Source of the DNA: Halobacteriales archaeon QS_4_70_19
GTDB taxonomy: Archaea; Halobacteriota; Halobacteria; Halobacteriales; Haloarculaceae
Length of the DNA: 64,000 nt
NCBI GenBank assembly: GCA_003020985.1
Contig: PXRM01000012.1
Span: forward strand, 39,641-103,640
Reading direction: 5' to 3'
Made by a program: the position numbers and the translations under genes. Shown piece after piece: positions 1 through 9,226 of this stretch (positions within the stretch are counted from its first letter, which is position 1; the number at the start of each line of letters is the position of its first letter). The notes below the pieces were generated by a model. It did no database searches. It was given only the letters and a program-made list of their open reading frames with translations, and was not told the origin of the DNA.

Positions 1-1
1 C

Positions 2-637
2 CTCCGGTGCTGGTTCTGCGACTCCTACCACACCTCCTGGGAGCCGACCGGGGCGTGGCGCGACCTCGACGACGTCGTCGCCGCCGTCGAGGAGCGCCCC
101 GGCGACCACGTCGTGCTCACGGGCGGGGAGCCGACCGTCCACGGGGCATCCGTGGACCTGCTGGACCGCCTCTCGGCACGGGGCTACCACACGACCGTCG
201 AGACGAACGGGACCGTCTTCCGCGACGCGGCCATCGACCTGGCGTCGCTCTCCCCGAAGCTCGCCACCTCGACACCCTCGCCCGAGCGGCCGCCGGCCGG
301 CGGTGACGCCAACATCGACGGCTGGGCCGACCGCCACGAGGAGCGCCGTCTCGACTACGACGCGATGTCGCGCTACGTCGAGGCCTACGACACGCAGCTG
401 AAGTTCGTCGTGACCGGGCCGGACGACCTCCCGGAGGTCGAGCGGATCGTCGAGTGCCTCCGCGAGACGGCCGGCGTCCCCATCCCGGACGGGGACGTAC
501 TGCTGATGCCCGAGGGCACGACCCGGGAGGAACTGGAATCGACCCGTCGCGTCGTCGCGGACCTCGCGCTGGAGCACGGCTACCGCTACACGCCGCGCGT
601 CCACGTCGACATCTGGAACGACGCCCCGGGCACCTGA
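2..637 (+). CDS. queE: 7-carboxy-7-deazaguanine synthase QueE (5' end outside window)
   Basis: Radical-SAM enzyme that turns 6-carboxytetrahydropterin into 7-carboxy-7-deazaguanine, a step towards preQ0 and archaeosine in tRNA. The visible part opens with RCWFCDSYHTSWEPTG, which holds the last two cysteines of the iron-sulfur CxxxCxxC motif. The first cysteine and the N-terminus lie before base 1. Next come the SAM-binding TGGEPT stretch and VETNGT, both typical of QueE. The C-terminus (VHVDIWNDAPGT) is complete. queC follows after 36 bases, so the two are probably co-transcribed. Confidence 0.93.
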   Translation, partial: LRCWFCDSYHTSWEPTGAWRDLDDVVAAVEERPGDHVVLTGGEPTVHGASVDLLDRLSARGYHTTVETNGTVFRDAAIDLASLSPKLATSTPSPERPPAGGDANIDGWADRHEERRLDYDAMSRYVEAYDTQLKFVVTGPDDLPEVERIVECLRETAGVPIPDGDVLLMPEGTTREELESTRRVVADLALEHGYRYTPRVHVDIWNDAPGT

Positions 638-673
638 GCCGAGCGTCCCACACACGACCACCACCGAGACACC

Positions 674-1462
674 ATGAGCGACTCCGAGAACACGCCGACC
701 GACGACAGCGGTACCGAGAGCCCGGACCACCCCACCGGCGCCCCCCAGGCGACCGACCGGCGCTACGACGAGGGCGACCCCGAGGAGCGTGCGGTCGTCC
801 TCGTCTCCGGCGGCATGGACAGTGCTACGGCCGTCTACGAGGCCATCGACCGGGGGTACGAGCCGTACTTCCTCCACAGCTCCTACGGCCAGCGGACGGC
901 CGACCGCGAGCACGAGTGCGCACGCACGCTGGCCGAGCAGGTCGGGGCCGAGTTCCTCCACGTCGAGACCGAGCACCTCTCGCGCATCGGCGCCTCCTCG
1001 CTCACCGACACGTCGATGGACATGGCCGACGCCGACCTCGAGGACGAGGACGTTCCGGACTCGTACGTCCCGTTCCGGAACGCGAACCTGCTGTCGATGG
1101 CCGTCTCCTGCGCCGAGGCGAACGACTGCACGGCCGTGTTCGTCGGCGCACACAGCGAGGACTTCTCCGGATACCCGGACTGCCGGCCGGAGTTCTTCGA
1201 GGCGTTCGAGCGCGTCGTCGACGTGGGGACGAAGCCGGAGACGGACATCTCCGTGGAGGCGCCGTTCGTGGAGTGGTCGAAGACCGACATCGCCGAGCGA
1301 GGGCTGGAGCTGGGCGTGCCCTACGAGCGGACGTGGTCCTGCTACCGCTCCGAGGCACCCGCGTGCGGGACCTGTGACGCGTGTGCCTACCGGCTGCAGG
1401 CGTTCCAGCGGCTGGGCGCCCGCGACCCCATCGACTACGCCGAACGCCCGGACTACAGCTGA
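674..1462 (+). CDS. queC: 7-cyano-7-deazaguanine synthase QueC
   Basis: ATP-dependent enzyme converting 7-carboxy-7-deazaguanine plus ammonia to preQ0, the base inserted into tRNA on the way to archaeosine. The PP-loop SGGMDS is at residues 45-50, followed by the family segment FLHSSYGQRT. Near the C-terminus, CYRSEAPACGTCDAC supplies the four zinc-binding cysteines. An acidic N-terminal extension of about 35 residues precedes the PP-loop; such extensions are common in haloarchaea. It lies directly downstream of queE on the same strand. The ATG follows an unremarkable 36-base gap. Confidence 0.95.
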   Translation: MSDSENTPTDDSGTESPDHPTGAPQATDRRYDEGDPEERAVVLVSGGMDSATAVYEAIDRGYEPYFLHSSYGQRTADREHECARTLAEQVGAEFLHVETEHLSRIGASSLTDTSMDMADADLEDEDVPDSYVPFRNANLLSMAVSCAEANDCTAVFVGAHSEDFSGYPDCRPEFFEAFERVVDVGTKPETDISVEAPFVEWSKTDIAERGLELGVPYERTWSCYRSEAPACGTCDACAYRLQAFQRLGARDPIDYAERPDYS

Positions 1463-1539
1463 ACGCGCGACCCGCTCGGCAACCTTTTTGGTGGTGTCGG
1501 GCGCGCGTCAGTCCATGACTGGCGACCCCGGACGCGGGG

Positions 1540-2061
1540 GTGGGCGACGTGGGTGACACGTTCGCCTCCATCATGGAGAAGTTCGAGGACAGCCCCAGCC
1601 AGCAGGCCGTCGTCCGGCTCCTGTTGGAGCGCGGGTTCTCCGTCAACGACGAGGGGCGCGTCGTCTCGGGCGGCATCGAGATCCCCAACACCGGCATCGC
1701 CAGAGAGATCGGCGTCGACCGGCGCGTCGTCGACGCCACCACCGACGCCATCCTCGACGACCCCGAGCTCGAGCCCATCTTCCGCAACATCACGGCCATC
1801 CCGTCGCTGATGGACCTGGCGCCCGTCCTCGACCTGACCGTACTCACGGTGTCCGTCTCGGACCCGGAGGCTGCCGGCATCGCCGCCACCGTCACGGGCA
1901 CCATCGCCGACCACGACATCTCCATCCGGCAGACCATCTCCGAGGACCCGGAGTTCACCGACGACCCCGTGCTGTACGTCATCACCGAGGGGGACCTCCC
2001 CGGCACGGTCATCAACGAGATTCGCGACCTGGAGTTCGTCCGCCGCATCGAACTGCAGTAG
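1540..2061 (+). CDS. ACT-domain regulator of amino-acid metabolism (COG2150-like)
   Basis: 173 residues with a GTG start. The N-terminal half (SPSQQAVVRLLLERGFSV, then IPNTGIAREIGVDRRVVDAT) reads as a winged-helix DNA-binding region. The C-terminal half (VLTVSVSDPEAAGIAATVTG through DISIRQTISEDPEF) has the shape of an ACT small-molecule domain. Archaeal homologues are annotated as predicted amino-acid-metabolism regulators; the ligand is unknown. The start is uncertain. A TATA-like CTTTTTGG near 1486 predicts transcription from about 1512, where ATG 1515 opens a short frame that overlaps this one. GTG 1549 is another possible start. Confidence 0.82.
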   Translation: MGDVGDTFASIMEKFEDSPSQQAVVRLLLERGFSVNDEGRVVSGGIEIPNTGIAREIGVDRRVVDATTDAILDDPELEPIFRNITAIPSLMDLAPVLDLTVLTVSVSDPEAAGIAATVTGTIADHDISIRQTISEDPEFTDDPVLYVITEGDLPGTVINEIRDLEFVRRIELQ

Positions 2062-2144
2062 CGACTGCGGGGCGATCGCCCGTCTCTCAAACGTCTCTTT
2101 GACTCTCTACGGGGCTTATGCCGTCCGTGCCACCAGTCCCGCGT

Positions 2145-3479
2145 ATGCGACGGCGAACCCTCCTGGCCGGCCTCGGCGCTGGCCTCACGACCGGCCTCGC
2201 CGGCTGTTTCTCGGACGGCGAGTCGAGCACGCCCGGGTCCCCGAGCGACACGCCGACGACCGACGACGGAACGCCCACGCCGACCGACGGGGAGACGCCC
2301 ACGGACGGCGGGACGCCGGCCGGTCCCGTCTCCTGGACCGCGTCTGTCGACGGCGCCGCGGGTGACCCGGTCCACGCAGGTGCGACGCTCCGGTCCGTCG
2401 ACGGGTCCGGCCCCGCACGGGACCGATGGTTGTTCGTCCCGACCGAAGCCGGCACCCTGTACGCTCTCGACCCGGCGACGGGCGACGAGCGATGGACGGC
2501 CGGCCTCGGGAAACCAGTCCGTGACGTGGTGGTGGCGCCGGACGCCGGCCTCGTGGTGGCCCACGCCGGGAAGCAGACCCTCGGCGACGACCATCTCGTC
2601 CGTGCGTTCGACGCGGCCGGGACCGAACAGTGGACCTTCCCCGGGAGCGCCGACGCCTCCCCCTGGGGACCGCTGGAACTCCTCGGCGCCGACGGTGAGC
2701 GCGTCTTCGTCGCGAGCCGCGACGACCAGCCCATGAGCAGCGGCGAGACGCTGTGGTCACTCGACGCGGCCAGTGGCGCGTCGACGTGGACGAGCGAGGT
2801 CGGCGATCCGCACAGCGCCGCGGTCACCGACGAGGCGGTCTTCGTCGCCAGCCGCCGGGCGGTCGACGCGTTCGCCCGGCCCGACGGCGACCGCCTGTGG
2901 CGCTTCTCCGAGGAGGGTGTCGAGTACCAGTTCGACACGCTCCGGGCCGACGGCCGGACGGCCTTCTTCGCCACGACCACCGGGACGACCGCCGGACGGA
3001 CACGGGCCATCGCTCCCGACGGGAGCCACGCCTGGCAGCGCCCCCGCTTCACCACCTCGGTGACGCTCGCCGACGCGCTGTATCTCGGCGGCGGCCCCGT
3101 CACGGCCGTCGACCCCGCCAGCGGCGAGGACCGCTGGGAGACCCAGGGCGAGTCGTTCCTCGCCGGAGGCCCCGTCGCGGCCGGGGTCCTCTACGCTGGC
3201 GGCGACGGGTTCGCGGCCTACGACACCGCCAGCGGCGACGAACTCTGGACCTGGACTGCCGACGCCGACATCGTGACCGCACAGGCCGCCACGGAGGCGG
3301 CGGTCTACGGGGCTACCGGCGGCGGCAACGACAGCCCGAACGTCGTCTACGCCCGGAGCGCGGCCGACGGGAGCGAGCGGTGGACGTTCGAGGCCGACGG
3401 CGACCTCTCCGACCTGGTACTCGGGGAGCTGGTGTACGCCGGGAGCGCCGACGGCACCGTGTACGGGTTCGACCGCTGA
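2145..3479 (+). CDS. Tat-exported PQQ-type beta-propeller lipoprotein
   Basis: About 444 residues. The signal is RRRTLLAGLGAGL followed by the lipobox GLAGC, so a twin-arginine lipoprotein is expected outside the membrane. A Thr/Pro/Asp-rich linker follows. The remainder has repeated blades with the signature pattern ALDPATGDERWT, SLDAASGASTWT, AVDPASGEDRWE and AYDTASGDELWT, diagnostic of PQQ/BamB-like propellers. No catalytic residues are evident, so a binding or scaffolding role outside the cell is inferred. An upstream in-frame ATG at 2118 is also possible, but the ATG at 2145 places the RR motif at the N-terminus. Confidence 0.85.
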   Translation: MRRRTLLAGLGAGLTTGLAGCFSDGESSTPGSPSDTPTTDDGTPTPTDGETPTDGGTPAGPVSWTASVDGAAGDPVHAGATLRSVDGSGPARDRWLFVPTEAGTLYALDPATGDERWTAGLGKPVRDVVVAPDAGLVVAHAGKQTLGDDHLVRAFDAAGTEQWTFPGSADASPWGPLELLGADGERVFVASRDDQPMSSGETLWSLDAASGASTWTSEVGDPHSAAVTDEAVFVASRRAVDAFARPDGDRLWRFSEEGVEYQFDTLRADGRTAFFATTTGTTAGRTRAIAPDGSHAWQRPRFTTSVTLADALYLGGGPVTAVDPASGEDRWETQGESFLAGGPVAAGVLYAGGDGFAAYDTASGDELWTWTADADIVTAQAATEAAVYGATGGGNDSPNVVYARSAADGSERWTFEADGDLSDLVLGELVYAGSADGTVYGFDR

Positions 3480-3547
3480 GCGGTCGGGCGGGACCCTCGC
3501 CGCCAGCGGGTCGCACGGCTTTTGCATCGGCACGCCGTGGTCCGCCC

Positions 3548-4207
3548 GTGAGCGAGGACGAGCGCGACGGGGACGGTCCGAACGAGCGACCGGACGACCC
3601 CGACGCCTGCCGGACGCTCGCTGGCCGTGGGCGCGCCGAATTCACCGTCAGCGGCTCGGAGTTCGTCGGCCACGCCGCAGCCGCCACGACGGTCGACGCG
3701 GCCGAGACGTTCGTCGCCGAGGTCCGCGAGGCGTACCCGGACGCCACCCACAACGTCCCCGCCTACCGGGTCCGGGCCGACCCGTTCCGGGAGTACAGCA
3801 GCGACGACGGGGAGCCGTCCGGGTCGGCCGGGAAACCGGTACTGAACGTCCTACAGGGGCGCGACCTGGAGGACGCCGTCGTGGTGGTGACGCGCTACTA
3901 CGGCGGGACGAACCTCGGCGTGGGCGGCCTCGTCCGGTCGTACTCGCGGGCCGCGAAGGCGGCCATCACCGACGCCGGCGAGCGATGGACGGTCCCCCAC
4001 GAGCGCCTCGTCGCAACCGTCGAATACGACGACAGCGGCACCGTCAGGGGGGTGCTGGAGTCGGCCGGCGTCGCGTTCGACGCTGCGTACGAGGCGACAG
4101 TCCGGTTCGACGCCCGCGTGCCCGCCCGGGAGGCCGACGCGCTCCGGGACCGACTCCGCTCGGCGACGAGCGGACGGGTGGACCTGAACGACGACCGCGA
4201 GGACTGA
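3548..4207 (+). CDS. IMPACT/YigZ family protein (UPF0029)
   Basis: 219 residues from a GTG start. After an acidic N-terminus the protein has the family core: SEFVGHAAAATTV, then HNVPAYRV, then SSDDGEPSGSAGKPVL, then VVVTRYYGGTNLGVGGLVRSY. These are the conserved blocks of the UPF0029 domain shared with bacterial YigZ and eukaryotic IMPACT. The C-terminal part resembles the ferredoxin-like domain seen in bacterial members. The family is linked to translation and stress control in eukaryotes, but no reaction is established for archaeal members. Confidence 0.88.
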   Translation: MSEDERDGDGPNERPDDPDACRTLAGRGRAEFTVSGSEFVGHAAAATTVDAAETFVAEVREAYPDATHNVPAYRVRADPFREYSSDDGEPSGSAGKPVLNVLQGRDLEDAVVVVTRYYGGTNLGVGGLVRSYSRAAKAAITDAGERWTVPHERLVATVEYDDSGTVRGVLESAGVAFDAAYEATVRFDARVPAREADALRDRLRSATSGRVDLNDDRED

Positions 4208-4291
4208 GTGCCCGGTTAATCGATAATTAGTTCTATATGTCTGAAACTCGACAGAATCTGGTCGGAGATATCTGACAATCGAGAAATCAGA

Positions 4292-4966
4292 TCATTTCGT
4301 CCCGAACGCCCGGTCGCCGGCATCGCCCAGTCCGGGGACGATGTAGCCGTCCTCGTCGAGGCGCTCGTCGACGGCGACGGTGAGGAGGTCGGCTTCCGGG
4401 ACGGTCCCGGCGACGTGGACGAGGCCGTCCGGAGCCGCGACCGCGGAGAGGGAGAGCAGTTGTTCGGGCGACGCCTGGTCGGTCACCTCCTGGAGGACGG
4501 TCGCCATGGTCGACCCCGTCGCGAGCATTGGGTCCGCGACGATGACGGTGTCCTCGGACGTGAGCTCCGGGAGCTTCACGTAGTCGACGGAGATGGGGAA
4601 GTTCCCCTGCTCGTCCATGCCCGCGACTTCGTCGCGGCCGGCGCTGACGATTCCCTGGCGGGCCTGCGGGAACGCCTTCAGCAGCCCCTCGACGAACGGG
4701 GTCGCCGCCCGCAGCACGTTGACGATGACGACGTCCTCGAGTCCCTTCACGCGCTCCCCCGTCGTGTCGGCGAGCGGGGTCGTGATGGAGACGTACTCGG
4801 TGTCCATCATGCCGTCGATGATCTCGTAGCCGCAGATGCGTCCGAGCTTCACCAGCCCGTTCCGGAAGGCCACCTGCTCGGTGTCGGCCGACCGGAGGTC
4901 GCTCAGGGTGTGTTTCGCGAGCGCGTGGGTGATGACGTACGCGTCGTCGCGGTCCTCGATGGCCAT
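4292..4966 (-). CDS. upp: uracil phosphoribosyltransferase
   Basis: 224 residues, full length. It salvages uracil by transferring it to PRPP to make UMP in the cytoplasm. Visible motifs are the archaeal/bacterial UPRT stretch [17 protein letters not shown], the PRPP loop [14 protein letters not shown] and the C-terminal uracil-binding segment [15 protein letters not shown]. The gene converges on the IMPACT-family gene; the short spacer is AT-rich. No partner gene adjoins it. Confidence 0.95.
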   Translation of the reverse strand: MAIEDRDDAYVITHALAKHTLSDLRSADTEQVAFRNGLVKLGRICGYEIIDGMMDTEYVSITTPLADTTGERVKGLEDVVIVNVLRAATPFVEGLLKAFPQARQGIVSAGRDEVAGMDEQGNFPISVDYVKLPELTSEDTVIVADPMLATGSTMATVLQEVTDQASPEQLLSLSAVAAPDGLVHVAGTVPEADLLTVAVDERLDEDGYIVPGLGDAGDRAFGTK

Positions 4967-5132
4967 GTGGCAACGGGGAATCCCCGAGGGCTTAATGGCC
5001 CGGGGTCAGGCGCGGGGCGGGAACTCCCGACCCGGGGACGGGCCTGCGCCCCGGCGGACGCGTCCGCGGCCCGGCCGACGCTCGTCCGACTACCGACAAC
5101 ACGTATTAGGCAGGCCGCGGAAGGAAGGACCG

Positions 5133-5831
5133 ATGGAAGAGAGCGTCTCCGGGTTCAGCGAGCGCGGCACCTGGAGCGACATCGTGGAGCACGGCGAGCG
5201 GATCACCCGAGCGCTCCGCGACCTGACGGGCGACGAGGTCGACATCGACGAGTCGGCCCTGGAAGAGTGGGACGAGTGGCGGCCGAAACACGACGAGCGC
5301 CTCGACGAGGACGTCAACCGGAAGACCGCCGAGCAGGCGAGTGTCGGGGAGGGTGCCGGGGAGAAGGCCGGCAAGGACCCCGACGAGGACATCCAGCAGG
5401 CCGGCGAGGAACTCGCCGAGTCCTACGAGCGCCTGGACGACCCCGACGAGGCCGTCGGGAAGGCCGCCGACTCCGTCGGCTACATCGCCCGCGCGGCGGA
5501 CTCGGCCGGTCGGAAGGCCATCCGGCGGGTCGAGGGCGCGGTCTACCGGAACGTGATGACCCGCATCGCGCCGTACTACTTCGACAACGAACTCGTCAGC
5601 GCCAACGTCTCGCGCGTGGGCCGGAGCGACGGCGCGGACTACGAACTCGAGGTCGACGTCAACGACGACGACCTGAAGATCCGCGTGTCGAACCAGCTCG
5701 CCGACTACGAGAGCGGCGTCGACCGCTGGCACGTCGACACCCCGAAGGAGACCGAGTCGGCCGTCGCCGCCGAGGGGGTCGAACCGCCCGCCGAGGGGAC
5801 CGAGGGCCGCTCCCACCCGGACACGAACTGA
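5133..5831 (+). CDS. conserved haloarchaeal protein (DUF5828-like)
   Basis: 232 residues, very acidic, with no signal peptide. The N-terminus MEESVSGFSERGTWSDIVEHG matches what I recall as a haloarchaeal-only family (DUF5828; the number is from memory). The middle (residues 60-130) is Asp/Glu-rich and probably helical. A more ordered block follows, with APYYFDNELVSANVSR and a short beta-rich stretch YELEVDVNDDDLKIRVSN. No catalytic motif can be named. The ATG is preceded by a haloarchaeal-type promoter region (ACGTATTAGG at about -30). Confidence 0.8.
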   Translation: MEESVSGFSERGTWSDIVEHGERITRALRDLTGDEVDIDESALEEWDEWRPKHDERLDEDVNRKTAEQASVGEGAGEKAGKDPDEDIQQAGEELAESYERLDDPDEAVGKAADSVGYIARAADSAGRKAIRRVEGAVYRNVMTRIAPYYFDNELVSANVSRVGRSDGADYELEVDVNDDDLKIRVSNQLADYESGVDRWHVDTPKETESAVAAEGVEPPAEGTEGRSHPDTN

Positions 5832-5839
5832 GCGCCGCT

Positions 5840-6345
5840 GGCGGGACAGCGCTCTCTCTCCGTACCTCCGTAGCCGGAGACGTGGACGACGCCCTCCGCC
5901 TCCGCCTGGACCTCGGGCTGGTGCTGTTCGTCGGGACCACGCCCACCTGGGCGCGGAACGAGTCCGACTCCGACAAGTGAGTCGACCGACTGCCTCGGAC
6001 CCCCAGCGCGACGGCCGTCCCGTAGATGGCTGCGGTCGCAGCCCCGTCCGCGACGAGCCCGAGGAGCGTCAGCCACAGCGCGAACTCCCGGTCGGCCTCC
6101 CGGGCCCCCGGGTCGCCGACCGTCCCGCGACCGCCCCCCCGACCCGTCGCCGCGGAAGTCGTAGCGCCCCTGCAGGGCGAGCGTCACGCGGAACGAGCGC
6201 CGCGCCTGCAGCCCCCCTCGATGCCGATCGAGAGCGGGACGAACAGGCCCAGCAGGGGGACCGTCGGGAGGCCAGTGACGAGCACGAACGTCGCCGTACC
6301 CACCGGCGCCGAGGAACGAGAGGGGCCGAACGGACTTCAGTCACC
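5840..6345 (-). pseudogene. decayed membrane-protein gene with frameshifts
   Basis: No intact frame covers this 630-base gap, but the minus strand carries coherent pieces in different frames. Around 6285-6220 one frame reads VLVTGLPTVPLLGLFVPL then SIGIE, a membrane-helix pattern. About 6190-6150 another reads TLALQGRYDFRGDG. About 6120-6010 a third reads READREFALWLTLLGL then VADGAAT, again helix-like. Together they suggest one small membrane protein broken by at least two shifts, with codon bias like its neighbours. The parent family was not recognised. Assembly error is the alternative. Confidence 0.4.
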
Positions 6346-6461
6346 GAGTGGCGCGCGTGTCACTGACAGGTGCTGGCACGGTGGGGCGGTCCGGTCCCGG
6401 CTCCTGCCCGAGTGCTGTCCGGGACCGCAACACCTTCCGCACGGGCGCCGCGAGCGGGGGT

Positions 6462-7280
6462 ATGGTACTGCCCTCGGGGTTCGCACTCCCGCCGCTCCCC
6501 TTCCTCCTCGTGCTGGTCGCGGCCGTCGGAGTCGCCGCGGCGGCTCTCTACCGGACCCGGCCCCGCGTCACGTCGCGGGTCGTCGTCGCCCTCGCGCCGT
6601 GGATGGTCGTCGGCGCGTCGCTGTACGCCCTCTATCAGGTCGACGCCGTGCCGGACGTCGTCAGGCCGCTCGTCGGCGCGCCGGCGGTCTACCTCGCCAC
6701 GTTCTCGTTCGCGGGGCTGGTGTGGGCCGCCGCGAGCCCGTTCCCGGCGGACCGGTGGTCTCTGCCGTCGACGCCGGGCGTGCTGGTGCTCACGGGAGCC
6801 GTCACCGCCGGTGGGGTCGTCGGCGGCGCCCTCCGCATCGGACTGGACCGGGGCGGCCTCCTCCTGGGTCCACCGCTCGCGGCGCTCGCCGTCTCGCTCG
6901 TGCTCGCGACGGCCGTCTGGATCATCGCTCGCTCGTACAGTACAGACGCGGCCGCCGCCGCGGGCGCCGGCTGGCTGGTCCTGCTGGGACACACGCTGGA
7001 CGGCATCTCGACCGCCGTCGGCACCACGCTGGGGTTCGCGGAGCAGACGCCCCTCTCGCGGGTGCTCATCGAGGTCGGTGGCGAACTGGTGACGCTCCCG
7101 TTCCTCGGCCCCGCCTGGCTGTTCGTCCTGGTCAAGGTGGCGCTCGCGGCCGCGATCGTCGTCTACATCGGCGAGTACGCCGCCGCAGACCCCCAGCGGG
7201 GCTTCCTCCTGCTCGGTGGAGTCGCCGCCGTGGGGCTCGGCCCGGGCGCGCACAACCTGGTCCTGTTCGCCATCGCCTGA
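6462..7280 (+). CDS. DUF63 family membrane protein
   Basis: 272 residues with seven or eight hydrophobic segments spread over the whole length. The central GHTLDGISTAVGTTLGF followed by EQTPLSR is the hallmark of the archaeal DUF63 family. The C-terminal segment includes KVALAAAIVVYIGEYAA. The molecular function of DUF63 is not known. The ATG at 6462 was chosen because the upstream in-frame stretch from 6348 is Arg-rich and does not look like coding sequence. The gene stands alone, about 65 bases before a DMT transporter gene. Confidence 0.85.
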   Translation: MVLPSGFALPPLPFLLVLVAAVGVAAAALYRTRPRVTSRVVVALAPWMVVGASLYALYQVDAVPDVVRPLVGAPAVYLATFSFAGLVWAAASPFPADRWSLPSTPGVLVLTGAVTAGGVVGGALRIGLDRGGLLLGPPLAALAVSLVLATAVWIIARSYSTDAAAAAGAGWLVLLGHTLDGISTAVGTTLGFAEQTPLSRVLIEVGGELVTLPFLGPAWLFVLVKVALAAAIVVYIGEYAAADPQRGFLLLGGVAAVGLGPGAHNLVLFAIA

Positions 7281-7344
7281 CTCCTGCGTTCCCGCGTCCC
7301 GGCACTCCGACGGGTACTAATCGGAGCGACGCCGACGGGCGGAC

Positions 7345-8397
7345 GTGCCACCCGAGTCGACCGGGAGCGGCCCCGACCCCGTGGCGGCCTTCGCCGAGCG
7401 GACGCCGCCGCTGCTGGCGCTCGTGGTCGCGGTCGCGGCGGTCTCGACGAGCGCGGTCCTCGTCCGCTGGGCGGCCGCCCCCTCGGCCGTGACGGCGTTC
7501 TACCGGGTGCTGTTCACGACGCTACTGCTCGTCCCGCTGGTGGGGACCCGCTACGGGGGCGCGTTCCGCCGACTCGCCCCCCGCGACGGGTTCGTCGCGG
7601 CGGTCTCCGGCATCGCGCTGGCGGTCCACTTCGCCGCCTGGTTCGAGTCGCTCCGCTGGACCTCCGTCGCCGCCTCCGTGACGCTCGTGCAGGCCCAGCC
7701 CGCCTTCGTCGCCGTGGGCGCGTGGCTCGCGCTCGACGAGCGCGTCGACCGCCTGACCGCGCTGGGTGTGGTCGTCGCGCTGGCGGGGATGGCGCTCCTC
7801 TCGGCGGGCGAGTTGCTCTCCGGCGCCGCGGTGGCGGGTGACCGGCCGCTGTACGGCAACGCGCTGGCAGTGCTCGGAGCGGCCGCCGCCGCGGCGTACG
7901 TGCTGGTCGGCCGGACGCTCCGCCAGCGCGTCCCGCTGCTCCCGTACGTGACCGTGGTGTACGCGGCCTGCGCGATGGCGCTGCTCGTCTTCGTGGTCGG
8001 GGGCGCGCTCGGTGGGGTGGAGGGATCCCTGCTCCGCCCGGGGAGCGGGGCGGTGGGTGCAGTCGCCGACACGCTGTTCGACCACCCGCGGGCCGACTGG
8101 CTCCTGTTCCTCGCGATGGCGGTCGGTCCGGGGCTGCTGGGCCACACCGTCGTCAACTGGGCGCTGGCCCACGTCGAGTCGTCCGTGGTCAGCGTCTCGC
8201 TGCTGGGGGAGCCGGTCGGCGCGACGCTGCTGGGGGTCGTCCTCCTCGGGGAGGTAGTCGGGCCCGTCACCGTCGTGGGGGGTGCCGTCGTCCTCGCGGG
8301 CGTGGCGGTCACCGCCCGGGCCCGGGACACCCCGGAGTCGTCCGGCGGCGAGCCCGCGGGCCCGCACGGCGACGAACCGCCCGAGACCGTGGAGTGA
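7345..8397 (+). CDS. EamA/DMT-family transporter
   Basis: 350 residues from a GTG start, with about ten predicted membrane helices in two EamA repeats. The first repeat contains VRWAAAPSAVTAFYRVLFTT and LRWTSVAASVTLVQAQPAF; the second ends in HTVVNWALAHVESSVVSV and LLGEPVGATLLGVVLLGE. This is the drug/metabolite transporter fold. Substrates of such exporters range from amino acids to nucleotides and cannot be read from the sequence. A hydrophilic acidic tail of about 25 residues closes the protein. Confidence 0.9.
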   Translation: MPPESTGSGPDPVAAFAERTPPLLALVVAVAAVSTSAVLVRWAAAPSAVTAFYRVLFTTLLLVPLVGTRYGGAFRRLAPRDGFVAAVSGIALAVHFAAWFESLRWTSVAASVTLVQAQPAFVAVGAWLALDERVDRLTALGVVVALAGMALLSAGELLSGAAVAGDRPLYGNALAVLGAAAAAAYVLVGRTLRQRVPLLPYVTVVYAACAMALLVFVVGGALGGVEGSLLRPGSGAVGAVADTLFDHPRADWLLFLAMAVGPGLLGHTVVNWALAHVESSVVSVSLLGEPVGATLLGVVLLGEVVGPVTVVGGAVVLAGVAVTARARDTPESSGGEPAGPHGDEPPETVE

Positions 8398-8418
8398 GCC
8401 CCGGCCGGTCGTTCCCGA

Positions 8419-8832
8419 CTACCGCGACGCCTCGTGGGCCTCCCGGACCGCGGCCGTCGCCGTCTCTCGGTCCGGGAACCGTGCGAGGTGGCTTCCGCAG
8501 TCGCAGTCCGAGGCACCGAATCCGTCGACCGGCCCGGCGGAGAGCCGTCGCGCGACCGCACACTCGATGTCGGCACCCGCCGAGCGGACCACCTCCCGGA
8601 GCCGTGCTGCCGGGTGGCCGAGCAGGTAGTCGACGTGCCAGTGGCGGACCTCGCGCTCGCCGGCCGCCAGTTCGCGGTGGCGGGCGACGCGGGCGAAGCC
8701 GCCGCTCCCCAGCGCACTTCCGGTGTACGCGTACCAGCCAGCCGGGAGCCGGTGCTCGCCGAGCGCGCCGACCTCGAGAACGGCGGGGACGTCGAGGTGC
8801 ACCAGCAGCGTGTACGTACCGCGGTCGCTCAC
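8419..8832 (-). CDS. GIY-YIG / DUF123 family protein
   Basis: About 137 residues. GTYTLLVHLDVPAVLEVGAL followed by PAGWYAYTGSALGSGGFARV and RHWHVDYLLGHP is the DUF123 (Uri superfamily, GIY-YIG-like) signature. This archaeal family is annotated as a predicted endonuclease. ASDCDCGSHLARF near the C-terminus adds a Cys pair typical of the family. The GTG at 8832 puts the domain at the N-terminus, as in homologues; an in-frame ATG at 8937 would add 35 Arg-rich residues. It is divergent from the next gene. Confidence 0.8.
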   Translation of the reverse strand: MSDRGTYTLLVHLDVPAVLEVGALGEHRLPAGWYAYTGSALGSGGFARVARHRELAAGEREVRHWHVDYLLGHPAARLREVVRSAGADIECAVARRLSAGPVDGFGASDCDCGSHLARFPDRETATAAVREAHEASR

Positions 8833-8935
8833 GAGTCGGTGGTCGGCCGCGAGGGGCGAAAACAGATCGGTTGACGCGACCCCGACCGCTGCCCGAGTCC
8901 GTACGTTTACGGGGTCGCCGCCCGCGCGGTGGAAC

Positions 8936-9226
8936 ATGGCGCCGGACCCCACGGACGAGCCCCAGGGCGAGCGGACGCACGTGCCGGTCGCGGGCGGCGA
9001 ACTCGCGGTCCCGGCCGCGGCCAGCGACGAGGAGGCCGCGGCGCTGGTCGCCGCCGTCGCCAGCCACCTCCGCGACCAGCAGGCGACCGCCGGAGGGGAC
9101 GAGGAGCCGGACACCGTCGAGCCGTGGCAGTTCGCGGAGCGGGTCGGCGCCCGCGAGCACGCGGACCTCCCGACACCCATCGAGCAGGGTGACGCATGGA
9201 AGATGGCGACGCGCGTCCGCCGGTAG
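8936..9226 (+). CDS. small acidic haloarchaeal protein resembling acyl-CoA carboxylase operon proteins
   Basis: 96 residues. The pattern VPVAGGELAVPAAASDEEAA, then AAVASHLRDQQ, then WQFAERVGAREH and DAWKMATRVRR recalls the small protein encoded beside haloarchaeal biotin-dependent carboxylases (beta-strand, helix with HLRDQ, then W-x-F and DAW motifs). No carboxylase gene is nearby, so the function is open. TTTACG near 8907 lies about 28 bases before the ATG and could be the TATA element of a leaderless transcript. Confidence 0.6.
   Translation: MAPDPTDEPQGERTHVPVAGGELAVPAAASDEEAAALVAAVASHLRDQQATAGGDEEPDTVEPWQFAERVGAREHADLPTPIEQGDAWKMATRVRR

Noticed and set aside
1002..2594. Long minus-strand reading frame across queC and the ACT-domain gene
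   Set aside because: Arg/Ser/Thr-rich low-quality translation antisense to clear genes; typical of high-GC shadows.
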